Numbered from the stretch's first letter, positions 25,513 through 34,289 are shown. The stretch is 64,000 nt of DNA from JBDHDH01 sp039591615 (GCA_039591615.1 JBDHDH010000005.1:1-64000); one strand, 5' to 3'. Notes: generated by a model from the letters alone, not told the origin. Translations and numbers: made by a program.

Positions 25513-26072
25513 ACGGCCTCCAATGGCATCTGCACTTCTCGTTCGAACCGCTTTCCGTACCTGCCGCTCGCAGAGTAGTGCTTGTTCCATTCCTCCCGCA
25601 GGCAAAATGGATCGAGACCTGCTGGTCGATCGACCATCAGAACCCCGTCCAGGTGGTCGATCTCATGCTGAAGGAGCTCGGCCAGATCCCCTTTTGCATC
25701 GACGACATTGATCTTCCCCGATTGATCCTGATACTGCAGCTTGATACGGTAGGCCCGCTGGACTCGGACGAGCAGTCCGGGGATCGAGAAACAATCGTCC
25801 CAGACCATGAAGTCTCGCGTCCCGATGTCAACCACCTCGGGATTGACCAGCAACCATGGCTGCTCCATTTCCAGGTAGACGATGCGAATGGGCGCGCCAA
25901 TCTGCGGGGCGGCCAAACCCCGCCCCATCCCGTGCCGCGCCCTCAGGTCCGGCAGCGTTTCCTGAAGATCGTCTGCGACCAGGCGGACAGCCGCCGATCT
26001 GACGCTCCGGACTTGCTGGCAGCGGGCTCGGAGGATGGGATCGCCCAAGAGCCGAATGGGACGGACGGCCAT
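25509..26072 (-). CDS. def: Peptide deformylase-family protein
   Basis: 187 residues from ATG at 26072; the frame runs further upstream to 26444 but that part lies in the coding shadow of mocA. Motif 1 GRGLAAPQIG and motif 3 LLQHEIDHLDG are standard. Motif 2 is WDDCFSIPG where EGCLS is usual, keeping the metal-ligand Cys. The enzyme removes the N-formyl group from nascent proteins. fmt is not adjacent. A paralogue elsewhere cannot be excluded, so this may be an auxiliary deformylase. Confidence 0.88.
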   Translation of the reverse strand: MAVRPIRLLGDPILRARCQQVRSVRSAAVRLVADDLQETLPDLRARHGMGRGLAAPQIGAPIRIVYLEMEQPWLLVNPEVVDIGTRDFMVWDDCFSIPGLLVRVQRAYRIKLQYQDQSGKINVVDAKGDLAELLQHEIDHLDGVLMVDRPAGLDPFCLREEWNKHYSASGRYGKRFEREVQMPLEAV

Positions 26073-26115
26073 CGTGCACCTCGCGTGGAGTGGGCCCCCA
26101 AGATAGGGCAGGACC

Positions 26116-26718
26116 GTGATTGGAGCCATTGTTCTGGCGGCTGGTGAGTCGAAGCGAATGGGCCAACCGAAGGCGCTCTTGGAGCTGCGTGGCCAAACGT
26201 TCCTGGAAGCGATTCTGGAGACGGCAACGAGCGCCGGGCTCGACCCGCGCGTCGTCGTCCTCGGCGCGCACGCGGTTAACATATTGTCTTGCATTGATTT
26301 GTGCGGAGTCACAACGGTCCTCAACGAAGAGATGGATGCCGGACCGATTGGCTCGATCCGCGCTGGAATCAGAGCGCTTTTCAACCAGCAGGTTGAAGCT
26401 GCCGTGGTCTGGCACGTCGATCGGCCATGTGTGGCAGCCGGCACAGTCGAAGCTCTCGTCCGAGCTTACCGGGAGGGGACGACGGCTCAGATCGTCCTCC
26501 CCGAGTTCGAGGGCCGACGGGGCCACCCCGTTCTTTTCGGACACAAGGTCTTTGACGAGCTCCTTCACGCGCCACCGGAGGGCGGCGCGCGCACCGTCGT
26601 CCGGGCCGACCCCCACCGAGTCGCTGCCATCCCGACTGCGGACCCTTGGGTGCTGCACGACATCAACACGCCCGAGTCCTATCGGAGGCTGATCAAGAGG
26701 TTGAACCTCCCAGATTGA
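26116..26718 (+). CDS. mocA: Molybdenum cofactor cytidylyltransferase, MocA-like
   Basis: 200 residues, GTG start. The nucleotidyltransferase signature IVLAAGESKRMGQPKALLEL, an acidic metal site in HVDRPCV and RRGHPVLF match MocA, which converts Mo-molybdopterin to the cytosine dinucleotide form used by xanthine-oxidase-family large subunits. Its place beside the hydroxylase genes supports that over other NTP transferases. The deformylase gene intervenes on the opposite strand. The candidate sufR promoter overlaps its stop codon. Confidence 0.88.
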   Translation: MIGAIVLAAGESKRMGQPKALLELRGQTFLEAILETATSAGLDPRVVVLGAHAVNILSCIDLCGVTTVLNEEMDAGPIGSIRAGIRALFNQQVEAAVVWHVDRPCVAAGTVEALVRAYREGTTAQIVLPEFEGRRGHPVLFGHKVFDELLHAPPEGGARTVVRADPHRVAAIPTADPWVLHDINTPESYRRLIKRLNLPD

Positions 26719-26742
26719 CATTCTTAAATGAACCTTTACAAC
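26715..26742 (+). promoter_or_regulatory. Candidate sigma-70-type promoter of the suf operon
   Basis: TTGACA (26715-26720), a 16-bp spacer and TACAAC (26737-26742) sit in an unusually AT-rich gap upstream of sufR. Transcription would start near 26750, about 70 nt before the sufR ATG. The -35 box overlaps the mocA stop codon. Confidence 0.5.
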
Positions 26743-26758
26743 GACTTACAGCACTTCA

Positions 26759-26783
26759 CAAACAAAAATGTTGATTATGTTTG
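26759..26783. promoter_or_regulatory. Candidate SufR operator (inverted repeat CAAACA-N13-TGTTTG)
   Basis: CAAACA (26759-26764) and TGTTTG (26778-26783) are exact reverse complements, placed between the candidate -10 box and the sufR start codon, where a repressor would block transcription. Cyanobacterial SufR operators are also CAA/TTG-type inverted repeats. Assignment to SufR is inference. Confidence 0.4.
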
Positions 26784-26817
26784 AAAATGAGCGCCGTCCC
26801 GGTTACCTTTGCGATGT

Positions 26818-27510
26818 ATGAGTGCGTTGCCACACAGCGTTTCGGCCCATAAGGGCTTGCGCGGACAGATTCTTCTGGAGCTCAAGCGGGATCAGCCGCT
26901 GACGGCCAGGGAGTTGGCCGGCCGGTTTTCCGTCTCCCCGAACGCGATCCGGCGACACTTGAAGGAGCTCGAGCTCGAAGACCTGGTGGTGCACGACCGC
27001 GAACACCGCAGTCAGGGGGCTCCCGCCTACGTCTATCGATTGTCGGATCGGGGATCGGGGCTCTTCCCCCGGCAGTACGAGAAGGCACTCACCGACGTGC
27101 TGACCTACGTCGCGGAGACCAGTGGCCGCGAGCAAGTTCAGCGGATCTTCGCCGAGCGGTTCAAGGCTCACGCGGGCCGATTGGAAGAGCAGCTGGCCGA
27201 TGCATCGGTGGAAGAGCGGGTGAAAGCGGTCGTTGAGCTGCTGTCCCGTCAGGGTTTCATGGCCGAGTGGTCGGTCGATGGTGACCGTATCACGATCGCC
27301 GAGCACAACTGTGCCGTCCAGGCGGCAGCGGAACAATTCCCTGAGATCTGTCAAGCAGAAGCTGAGTTTCTCCGTGCGGTCCTACAGACAGATCTCAAGC
27401 GCCGAGCCCACATTAGGCACGGGTGCAATGCGTGCGAGTATTCGATGCCGATGTCCATCACCGAGGAAGCGGCAGGTGATGACGTGATGACCGCGGACGA
27501 GGAGCGATAA
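26818..27510 (+). CDS. sufR: SufR-like iron-sulfur-sensing transcriptional repressor
   Basis: 230 residues from ATG at 26818. An N-terminal winged HTH (PLTARELAGRFSVSPNAIRR) is joined to a dimerisation region. Four C-terminal cysteines, C165, C178, C203 and C206 (HNC, EIC, HGCNAC), can ligate an Fe-S cluster, the SufR signature. It heads the suf operon and joins sufB by TAATG. It most likely represses suf when loaded with a cluster and releases under iron or oxidative stress. A candidate operator lies 35-59 bp upstream. Confidence 0.88.
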   Translation: MSALPHSVSAHKGLRGQILLELKRDQPLTARELAGRFSVSPNAIRRHLKELELEDLVVHDREHRSQGAPAYVYRLSDRGSGLFPRQYEKALTDVLTYVAETSGREQVQRIFAERFKAHAGRLEEQLADASVEERVKAVVELLSRQGFMAEWSVDGDRITIAEHNCAVQAAAEQFPEICQAEAEFLRAVLQTDLKRRAHIRHGCNACEYSMPMSITEEAAGDDVMTADEER

Positions 27511-28946
27511 TGGGGAGCAGCATCGAGCAACAAGTGAAGCAGCCATACAAGTACGGCTGGTCGACAGACATTGATTCAGAGCTCGCTCCGGTCGGGCTGA
27601 ATGAAGACATCATTCGGCTGATTTCCGAAAAGAAGAGCGAGCCGGACTGGATGCTCGAATGGCGGCTGGAGGCGTATCGACACTGGCTGACCATGCAAGA
27701 GCCCACGTGGCCGAACGTCGAGTATCCGCCCATCGATTACCAGGCCATTCACTATTACGCGGCTCCAAAGCAGGACAAGCGGCCTGCAAGCCTCGACGAA
27801 GTGGATCCCAAGCTCCTCGAAACTTTCGAGAAGTTGGGCATTTCTCTCGATGAACAAAAGCAGCTCACTGGTGTGGCGGTGGATGCCGTGTTCGACAGCG
27901 TCTCAGTGGCAACGACCTTCAAGGAGGAGCTCAAGAAGCACGGCGTCATTTTCCTCCCGATCTCCGAGGCGATCCAGGAGCATCCGGAACTCGTGCGGGA
28001 GTACCTGGGGTCAGTGGTACCGCACAATGACAATTTCTTCGCTGCGTTGAACTCGGCGGTGTTTACGGACGGCTCATTCGTCTATGTGCCGAAGGGCGTC
28101 CGCTGCCCGTTGGAACTGTCCACGTACTTCAGGATCAACGCCATCTCGACGGGGCAGTTCGAGCGAACTCTCATCATTGCTGACGAGAGCAGCTACGTGA
28201 GCTACTTGGAGGGGTGTTCGGCGCCAATGCGTGCTGAACATCAGCTCCATGCTGCGGTGGTGGAGCTCGTCGCGCACGATGACGCGCAAATCAAGTACTC
28301 GACCATCCAAAACTGGTATCCGGGCGATGAGGAAGGCCGCGGCGGAATCTACAACTTCGTTACCAAGCGGGGCCGCTGCCAGGGACGCAATGCCAAGATC
28401 TCGTGGACACAGGTCGAGACCGGTTCGGCCATTACCTGGAAATATCCCGGGTGTATCCTCGAAGGTGACGACTCGACCGGGGAATTCTACTCCGTCGCCG
28501 TTACGAACAATCGCCAGCAAGCCGATACCGGCACGAAGATGATTCACATCGGGAGGAACACCAGCAGCACTATCATCTCCAAGGGTATCTCGGCCGGCCA
28601 CGCGCAGAACACCTATCGCGGCCTCGTAAAGATCATGAAAAACGCCGAGAACGCACGGAATTACTCGCAGTGCGATTCCATGCTGATTGGCGACAAGTGT
28701 GGGGCCCATACGTTCCCCTACATCGACGTGCGCAACAGTACCGCCACCATGGAGCACGAGGCCACCACGTCGAAGATTGGCGAGGATCAGATCTTCTACT
28801 GTCAACAGCGCGGCCTCTCAGAGGAGGACGCTGTCTCGATGATCGTGAACGGCTTCTGCAAGGAAGTATTTCGGGAGCTCCCGATGGAGTTCGCCGTCGA
28901 GGCGACGAAACTCTTGTCCATCAGTCTCGAGGGGAGTGTGGGGTAG
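27510..28946 (+). CDS. sufB: Fe-S cluster scaffold protein SufB
   Basis: 478 residues, normal SufB length and the highly conserved beta-helix core with KGVRCPLELSTYFRINA, QNWYPGDEEGRGG and the C-terminal QCDSMLIGDKCGAHTFPY. It forms the SufBCD scaffold on which clusters are assembled from sulfur supplied by SufS/SufU. The ATG overlaps the sufR stop. A 96-bp gap to sufC holds no recognisable gene. Confidence 0.97.
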   Translation: MGSSIEQQVKQPYKYGWSTDIDSELAPVGLNEDIIRLISEKKSEPDWMLEWRLEAYRHWLTMQEPTWPNVEYPPIDYQAIHYYAAPKQDKRPASLDEVDPKLLETFEKLGISLDEQKQLTGVAVDAVFDSVSVATTFKEELKKHGVIFLPISEAIQEHPELVREYLGSVVPHNDNFFAALNSAVFTDGSFVYVPKGVRCPLELSTYFRINAISTGQFERTLIIADESSYVSYLEGCSAPMRAEHQLHAAVVELVAHDDAQIKYSTIQNWYPGDEEGRGGIYNFVTKRGRCQGRNAKISWTQVETGSAITWKYPGCILEGDDSTGEFYSVAVTNNRQQADTGTKMIHIGRNTSSTIISKGISAGHAQNTYRGLVKIMKNAENARNYSQCDSMLIGDKCGAHTFPYIDVRNSTATMEHEATTSKIGEDQIFYCQQRGLSEEDAVSMIVNGFCKEVFRELPMEFAVEATKLLSISLEGSVG

Positions 28947-29042
28947 CCGCTCGGCGACTTGGGAGGTCGGCAGACGGTGTAGAACGGACTGCTGCCTGGA
29001 GCACGATTCCAAAACAACCCAGACACAGAGGCATGACGACGA

Positions 29043-29801
29043 ATGCTCGAAATAAACAACCTGCATGCCGGTATCCAAGGTACCGAAATCCTCAAGGGCA
29101 TCGATCTGAAAGTGAACGCGGGAGAGGTCCACGCCATCATGGGCCCGAATGGATCAGGGAAGAGCACGCTAGCCCAGGTTCTCGCCGGACATCCGTCCTA
29201 CGAGGTAACGGAGGGCAGCGTCACGTTCCGCGGACAGGACCTCCTCGAGTTGGAGCCGGACAAGCGGGCCGTCGCTGGCGTGTTCATGGCCTTTCAGTAT
29301 CCGGTTGAGATTCGAGGCATCACGAACGCCTATTTCCTCCAGTCGGCGGTCAATGCCGTCCGCAAGGCTCGCGGAGAGCCTGAAATCGACACGATGGACT
29401 TCATTGAGATTCTGGAGGAGAAGCTCAAGTTCATCGGTTGGGACGACAGCCTATCCAATCGGGCCGTGAACGAAGGCTTCTCGGGCGGTGAGAAGAAGCG
29501 CAACGAGATCCTCCAGCTCGCAATCCTCGAGCCGGCGCTCGCAATCCTCGATGAGACGGACTCCGGTCTCGACATCGATGCCGTGAAGGCGGTTGCAGAG
29601 GTGGTCAATAAGCTCCGCTCGCCAGCGCGAGCCTTCGTCGTCGTCACCCACTATCAGCGGATTCTCAATTACATGACGCCGGACCACGTACACGTGCTCG
29701 CGGACGGGAAGATCGTGAAATCAGGAGGGAAAGAGCTGGCACTGGAGCTCGAGGAGAAGGGCTACGATTGGATCCGCGGCGACACCGCGGGTGTTGCATA
29801 G
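29043..29801 (+). CDS. sufC: Fe-S assembly ATPase SufC
   Basis: 252 residues, an ABC-type soluble ATPase: Walker A GPNGSGKSTL, signature SGGEKKRNEI, Walker B LAILDETDSGLD and the H-loop VVTHYQRIL. It drives conformational changes in SufB-SufD during cluster assembly. The start at MLEINNLHAG matches the family. sufD follows 11 bp later. Confidence 0.97.
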   Translation: MLEINNLHAGIQGTEILKGIDLKVNAGEVHAIMGPNGSGKSTLAQVLAGHPSYEVTEGSVTFRGQDLLELEPDKRAVAGVFMAFQYPVEIRGITNAYFLQSAVNAVRKARGEPEIDTMDFIEILEEKLKFIGWDDSLSNRAVNEGFSGGEKKRNEILQLAILEPALAILDETDSGLDIDAVKAVAEVVNKLRSPARAFVVVTHYQRILNYMTPDHVHVLADGKIVKSGGKELALELEEKGYDWIRGDTAGVA

Positions 29802-29812
29802 CGGGAGGCGGG

Positions 29813-31171
29813 ATGTCCAAGACACCAGATAGTGGGACGGCAGTGCACCCCTACCTCACCGCGTTCCAGGCCTTCTCCGAGAATGGTGCTGGAAAGGCTC
29901 CGCGTTGGCTGAAGGAGCGACGCCAGTCTGCCATTGACCGGTTTGTCGAAATGGGTTTTCCCACGACCCGGCAAGAAGCGTGGCGTTTCACCGATGTGAA
30001 GCGTCTTGCGACCACGGACTTCACCCTCGCCGGCCCGGCCGAGTCGGAGCTCGTTTCCCTCGAGGAGATTCGGACACACCTCCTCTCAGACGGTCGGAAC
30101 ACGGCCGTATTCGTTAATGGATCTTTCGCACCATCGCTCTCTTCGGTCGATCAGCTGCGCGAGGGAGTCACGATCGGCAGCCTGCGCGGCGCCCTCGCCG
30201 ACCAACCAGATGTCATGGAGAGGCACCTGGGGCGATACGCGCAAGATGACACCAATCCGTTCACTGCGCTGAACTCGGCCTTTATAGACGACGGGGCATT
30301 CGTCTACATCCCGAAGGATGCCGACCTCGAAGAGCCTCTCCAGGTACTCTTCGTGGCTGCGCCGCAGGATGGCACCCCACTCGTGTGGCATCCCCGAAAC
30401 GTGATCATCGCTGATCAGGGGGCGCGGGCCTCGGTCATCGAGACCCATGTGGCACTCGGCCGCGGCACCTACTGGGTGAATGCGGTGACCGAAGTGCTGG
30501 TCGCCGAGAACGCCAAACTCGACACATATCGCATTCAGCATGACGGTGTCGACGCCTACCGTACGGCGACCACCCACTCCCGTCAGGCGCAGAGCAGCAG
30601 CTTCTCGTCCGTGACCTTCGTGTTCGGCGGAGGGCTCACCCGCCACGACGTGATCGCGGTGCTCGACGGCGAGGGTGCGGAGTGCACATTGGACGGGCTT
30701 TCCATTCTCCGCGGCCGCCAACACGTGGACTTTCACACCACCTTGGAGCATGCTAAGCCCCACTGCACCAGCTGGGAGTACTTCAATGGCGTCTTTGACG
30801 ACCGGGCGCGCGGCGTTTTCAACGGCCGAATAGTCGTGCAGCCCGGAGCGCAACGGACGGACTCGAAGCAGACCAATAACAACCTCCTGCGGTCGCCGCA
30901 CGCCCGGGCCGACAGCCAGCCCCAGCTAGAGATCTACGCGGACGACGTCAAGTGCACGCACGGCGCGACACTGGGGCCAATCGACGACAGGCAGCTGTAC
31001 TATCTGCAGACTCGGGGGTTGGATCGGGACGCTGCACGGAACTTGCTCACCTACGGCTTCTGTGCGGAGATCCTGAATGCGGTCGGGCTCGAGGAGCTTC
31101 GGGCACGCGTCGACAGGCAGGTCCGTGAGCATTTGAACCAGGCCATGGTCACTCCGGACCGCGCGACATGA
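29813..31171 (+). CDS. sufD: Fe-S assembly protein SufD
   Basis: 452 residues from ATG at 29813, preceded by GGAGGCGG; an earlier in-frame ATG at 29768 lies inside sufC. Family landmarks are PTTRQEAWRFTDV near the N-terminus and the C-terminal CTHGATLGPIDDRQLYYL, with conserved Cys and His. SufD partners SufB and SufC in the scaffold complex and helps iron acquisition. Its stop overlaps sufS (ATGA). Confidence 0.96.
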   Translation: MSKTPDSGTAVHPYLTAFQAFSENGAGKAPRWLKERRQSAIDRFVEMGFPTTRQEAWRFTDVKRLATTDFTLAGPAESELVSLEEIRTHLLSDGRNTAVFVNGSFAPSLSSVDQLREGVTIGSLRGALADQPDVMERHLGRYAQDDTNPFTALNSAFIDDGAFVYIPKDADLEEPLQVLFVAAPQDGTPLVWHPRNVIIADQGARASVIETHVALGRGTYWVNAVTEVLVAENAKLDTYRIQHDGVDAYRTATTHSRQAQSSSFSSVTFVFGGGLTRHDVIAVLDGEGAECTLDGLSILRGRQHVDFHTTLEHAKPHCTSWEYFNGVFDDRARGVFNGRIVVQPGAQRTDSKQTNNNLLRSPHARADSQPQLEIYADDVKCTHGATLGPIDDRQLYYLQTRGLDRDAARNLLTYGFCAEILNAVGLEELRARVDRQVREHLNQAMVTPDRAT

Positions 31172-32433
31172 CTACGGTGCATCAGGCATTCCCTTCCACC
31201 CGCGCCAGTTCCTCTTTCGACGTACAGCGCATCCGTTCGGACTTTCCGATTTTCGAACAGAGGCAGGCTGGGAAGCGCCTGGTGTATCTCGACAACGCAG
31301 CGACGAGCCAGAAGCCGGCGGCGGTGATCGACGCCGTATGCCGGTTCTACAAAGAACAGAACGCGAACATCCACCGCGGCGTGTACGAGCTGAGTGACCG
31401 CGCCACCTTTGAGTACGATCAAGCGCGCGAGAAGGTGCAGCGCTTCGTGAATGCCGCCGCGCCTGAAGAGATCGTATTCGTGCGCGGAACTACGGAAGCG
31501 ATCAATCTGGTTGCGCAGAGCTTCGCACGACCACGCCTTCGGCCGGGCGACGAGGTGATCCTCTCCGTCATGGAGCATCATTCGAACATTGTCCCATGGC
31601 AGCTCGTGTGTGAGGCCACGGGGTCACGCCTTCGAGTCGTGCCCATGACCGATGACGGAGAGTTGTTGCTGGACGAGTACGTGAAGCTGCTCAACCGGCG
31701 GACGAGCATAGTGGCTCTGGTTCACGTCTCCAATACGCTTGGCACGATCAATCCCGCGAGCGAGATGGTGCGGCTGGCCCACGAGCGGGGGATCCCCGTC
31801 CTCCTGGACGGCGCTCAAGCGGTGCCGCATATGCGGGTCAACGTGCAAGACCTCGGGTGCGACTTCTATGCCTTCTCTGCCCACAAGATGTTCGGCCCGA
31901 CCGGCATTGGCGTGCTGTACGGAAGAGCTGCGCACCTCGAGGCCATGCCCCCTTATCAGGGTGGTGGGGACATGATCCTCTCCGTTCGGTTCGAGAAGAC
32001 TCGCTACGCAGCGCCCCCAGCGAAGTTCGAGGCCGGCACGCAGCACCTGGCAGGAGCAGTCGGCTTGGGTGCAGCGATCGATTACCTCGACACGATCGAC
32101 CCGGCCGCGCTCGCAGATCACGAAGGCGAGCTCTTGGCTCGGGCGACCAAGGCGCTGTCATCTGTTCCAGGCGTACGGCTTATCGGAACTGCCCGCCGCA
32201 AGACGAGCGTTGTATCCTTCGTCATGGACGGCGTCCACGCCCATGATGTCGGTACCATCCTCGACCGAGAGGGGATCTGCGTCCGGACGGGACATCATTG
32301 TACCCAGCCCATAATGGAGCGTTTGGGTGTGCCAGCCACGGCCAGAGCATCCTTCAGCTTCTACAACACGCATGAAGACGTGGACGCTCTCGTGAGGGGG
32401 CTCAAGCGGGTGCGGGACGTGTTTGGGGTATGA
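31168..32433 (+). CDS. sufS: Group II cysteine desulfurase SufS
   Basis: 421 residues. The PLP lysine is in FSAHKMFGPTG and the catalytic, persulfide-carrying cysteine in RTGHHCTQP, both diagnostic of SufS. N-terminal landmarks YLDNAATSQKP and NIHRGVYELS agree. It mobilises sulfur from L-cysteine and passes it to SufU, the next gene, which it overlaps by ATGA. It may also supply ThiI. Confidence 0.97.
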   Translation: MTTVHQAFPSTRASSSFDVQRIRSDFPIFEQRQAGKRLVYLDNAATSQKPAAVIDAVCRFYKEQNANIHRGVYELSDRATFEYDQAREKVQRFVNAAAPEEIVFVRGTTEAINLVAQSFARPRLRPGDEVILSVMEHHSNIVPWQLVCEATGSRLRVVPMTDDGELLLDEYVKLLNRRTSIVALVHVSNTLGTINPASEMVRLAHERGIPVLLDGAQAVPHMRVNVQDLGCDFYAFSAHKMFGPTGIGVLYGRAAHLEAMPPYQGGGDMILSVRFEKTRYAAPPAKFEAGTQHLAGAVGLGAAIDYLDTIDPAALADHEGELLARATKALSSVPGVRLIGTARRKTSVVSFVMDGVHAHDVGTILDREGICVRTGHHCTQPIMERLGVPATARASFSFYNTHEDVDALVRGLKRVRDVFGV

Positions 32434-32894
32434 CCGATCTTCGCGATCTGTATCAGCAGATCATTCTCGACCACAACCGAAGTCCACGGAACTTCCGCAA
32501 GCTCGACGACGCTAACCGGCAGGCCGAGGGTAACAACCCGCTGTGCGGCGATGTCCTCACGGTCTTCGTGCGGGTCGAGGATGGGGCGATCGCCGATATC
32601 GCCTTTCAGGGTTCGGGGTGCGCGATCTCCCAGGCATCTGCCTCGCTCATGACGGAAGCTGTCAAGGGAAAGACGTGCGAGGAAGCGGAGCACCTGTTTC
32701 GGGCGTTTCGAGCGATGGTCACCGCGCGCGACGACAACGCCGAGGAGCGAAAGGCTCTGGGGAAGCTCGCAGCCCTTGGGGGTGTTCGTCAGTTTCCGGC
32801 TCGGGTCAAGTGTGCCAACCTTCCCTGGCACACGCTCCACGCCGCCCTCGAGCAGTGGAGCGAACCCGTGTCTACAGAGCGAACTGGTGTGTGA
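32430..32894 (+). CDS. sufU: Zinc-dependent sulfurtransferase SufU
   Basis: 154 residues. The three conserved cysteines lie in NNPLCGD, GSGCAISQAS and RVKCANLPW, and the SufU-specific insertion region before the last Cys is present. SufU accepts persulfide from SufS by zinc-ligand exchange, as in Bacillus-type SUF systems without SufE. It is the last core gene of the operon. Confidence 0.95.
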   Translation: MTDLRDLYQQIILDHNRSPRNFRKLDDANRQAEGNNPLCGDVLTVFVRVEDGAIADIAFQGSGCAISQASASLMTEAVKGKTCEEAEHLFRAFRAMVTARDDNAEERKALGKLAALGGVRQFPARVKCANLPWHTLHAALEQWSEPVSTERTGV

Positions 32895-32937
32895 GCCTGT
32901 CCACTGCTGACCTCACGCCAGTTAGGGAGAATCAGGA

Positions 32938-33273
32938 ATGGTTGACGATTTCGAAAGGGTGGCGTCGTTGGCCGACCTTCCCGACGAGACGCCCGTGGGT
33001 GTTGACCTGCAGAATGGGGACAGCGTGTGTCTGGTGAAGGTTCGTGGAGAGGTCTACGCCTTCGAGAATCGGTGCTCCCACGCCGAGTTCCCAATGAGCG
33101 ACGGCGATATGGTTGACGATTACGTAATTGAATGTGGGCTGCACGGAGCTCAGTTCGACGTGCGAAGCGGGAAGGTCCTCGAGCTTCCTGCTACCGAGAA
33201 CCTCCCTTGCTACGACGTGACAGTGGAAAACGGTGAAGTCTTGGTGCGGGCGAGGTACGGGAACCGAGGCTAG
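32938..33273 (+). CDS. Rieske-type 2Fe-2S ferredoxin
   Basis: 111 residues, one Rieske domain with CSHAEFP (C-x-H) and CGLHGAQFD (C-x2-H). It resembles the small ferredoxin of non-haem oxygenases or the NirD family. Its place 43 bp behind sufU suggests co-transcription and perhaps electron supply for reductive cluster assembly, a role not established here. Its TAG stop directly abuts the TGA stop of the convergent anti-sigma-like gene (0 bp between). Confidence 0.92.
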   Translation: MVDDFERVASLADLPDETPVGVDLQNGDSVCLVKVRGEVYAFENRCSHAEFPMSDGDMVDDYVIECGLHGAQFDVRSGKVLELPATENLPCYDVTVENGEVLVRARYGNRG

Positions 33274-34050
33274 TCAGCTAGTGCGCAGCGCCTTCGCCCG
33301 GCACTCCTCGGCGAACCTCATCACATCATCGCGGGGCAGAGTGGCCACGACGGCCCTGGCCAACCCGCCCTCTTGCCAGAGCGCCAGCTCGTAGCCGTCA
33401 GCGGATTGAGCCACGATCTTGTCCCAATCGACCTGGCTGCCCATGATTTCCCCAGAGGAGAGGGCGTAGTAGGTCACTGGGTGATCACGATACATGTAAG
33501 AAATGGCTGCTACGCGTTGACCGCCCAGGTCGACCACGCGGCCCCCAAGCAGTGTCGCGTCGTCGATCTGGGGGATGTCCACAGAATAGTCGACGCGTGC
33601 CGCGAACCACTGGTACAACGCTCGGCGATCTGACGTCGTCGTGAAGGCGTCGGTTGTCTGAAGGGGCTCTTCGAGGACTGGACGTGACGCGTGCTCCACG
33701 AGGGGCCGGGCGACCCGATCCGGAATCTCCGGCGAGTTCAGCATTAGCACGAGAGCTGCGGCGGCGGCCACCAGCACGCCCCCACCCGCCACCCAGGCAC
33801 TTTTACGACGTGGCCCCCGTGCCTGCGCAGCTTCTTGCGCGATCGCCCGCTCCACCCGCTGGCGCAACGCATGAGGGGCCTGGGCGGAACTCAACCGGCG
33901 CAGGCGCCTACTCAGAACTTGCTGCGTGGCGAAGAACTCCCGACAGGCCGCGCACCCCTCAACATGTGCGAATGCCTCCGCGAATTCTGGAGTGGCGGGT
34001 CGCGGACCGGGCTCTGGCCACAGGGCCAAACGAACGTCTTCACAACGCAT
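33274..34050 (-). CDS. Zinc-finger anti-sigma-factor-like membrane protein
   Basis: 258 residues from ATG at 34050; the frame extends upstream to 34203 but gains nothing recognisable. The N-terminus has MRCED and HVEGCAACREF, the C...HxxxCxxC zinc anti-sigma domain. One transmembrane helix (~95-115, VAGGGVLVAAAAALVLMLN) separates it from a ~140-residue extracytoplasmic domain of unknown fold. Such proteins hold ECF sigma factors at the membrane. No sigma factor gene is adjacent, so its partner is elsewhere or it serves another function. Confidence 0.8.
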   Translation of the reverse strand: MRCEDVRLALWPEPGPRPATPEFAEAFAHVEGCAACREFFATQQVLSRRLRRLSSAQAPHALRQRVERAIAQEAAQARGPRRKSAWVAGGGVLVAAAAALVLMLNSPEIPDRVARPLVEHASRPVLEEPLQTTDAFTTTSDRRALYQWFAARVDYSVDIPQIDDATLLGGRVVDLGGQRVAAISYMYRDHPVTYYALSSGEIMGSQVDWDKIVAQSADGYELALWQEGGLARAVVATLPRDDVMRFAEECRAKALRTS

Positions 34051-34289
34051 TGTGAGCAAACCTCTTAGGTGTGACTCCCTGGCCGGCAGGCGGCCCGAAT
34101 GAAAGGCCGAGATCCGGAACGACATGGGCCAATCCCGTAACCGACGACACAATACCCGCTTAGGAGAACCAAGAGAGCCGCCGGCAGGTTCCCCACACCG
34201 CAAGCAGGGCGAATTGGAAGACCGTGCACGTGATGTGCCGAGCCATTATCCTAAATCCCCGAACACGGGCGGGCCAGGCGGTCCATCAT

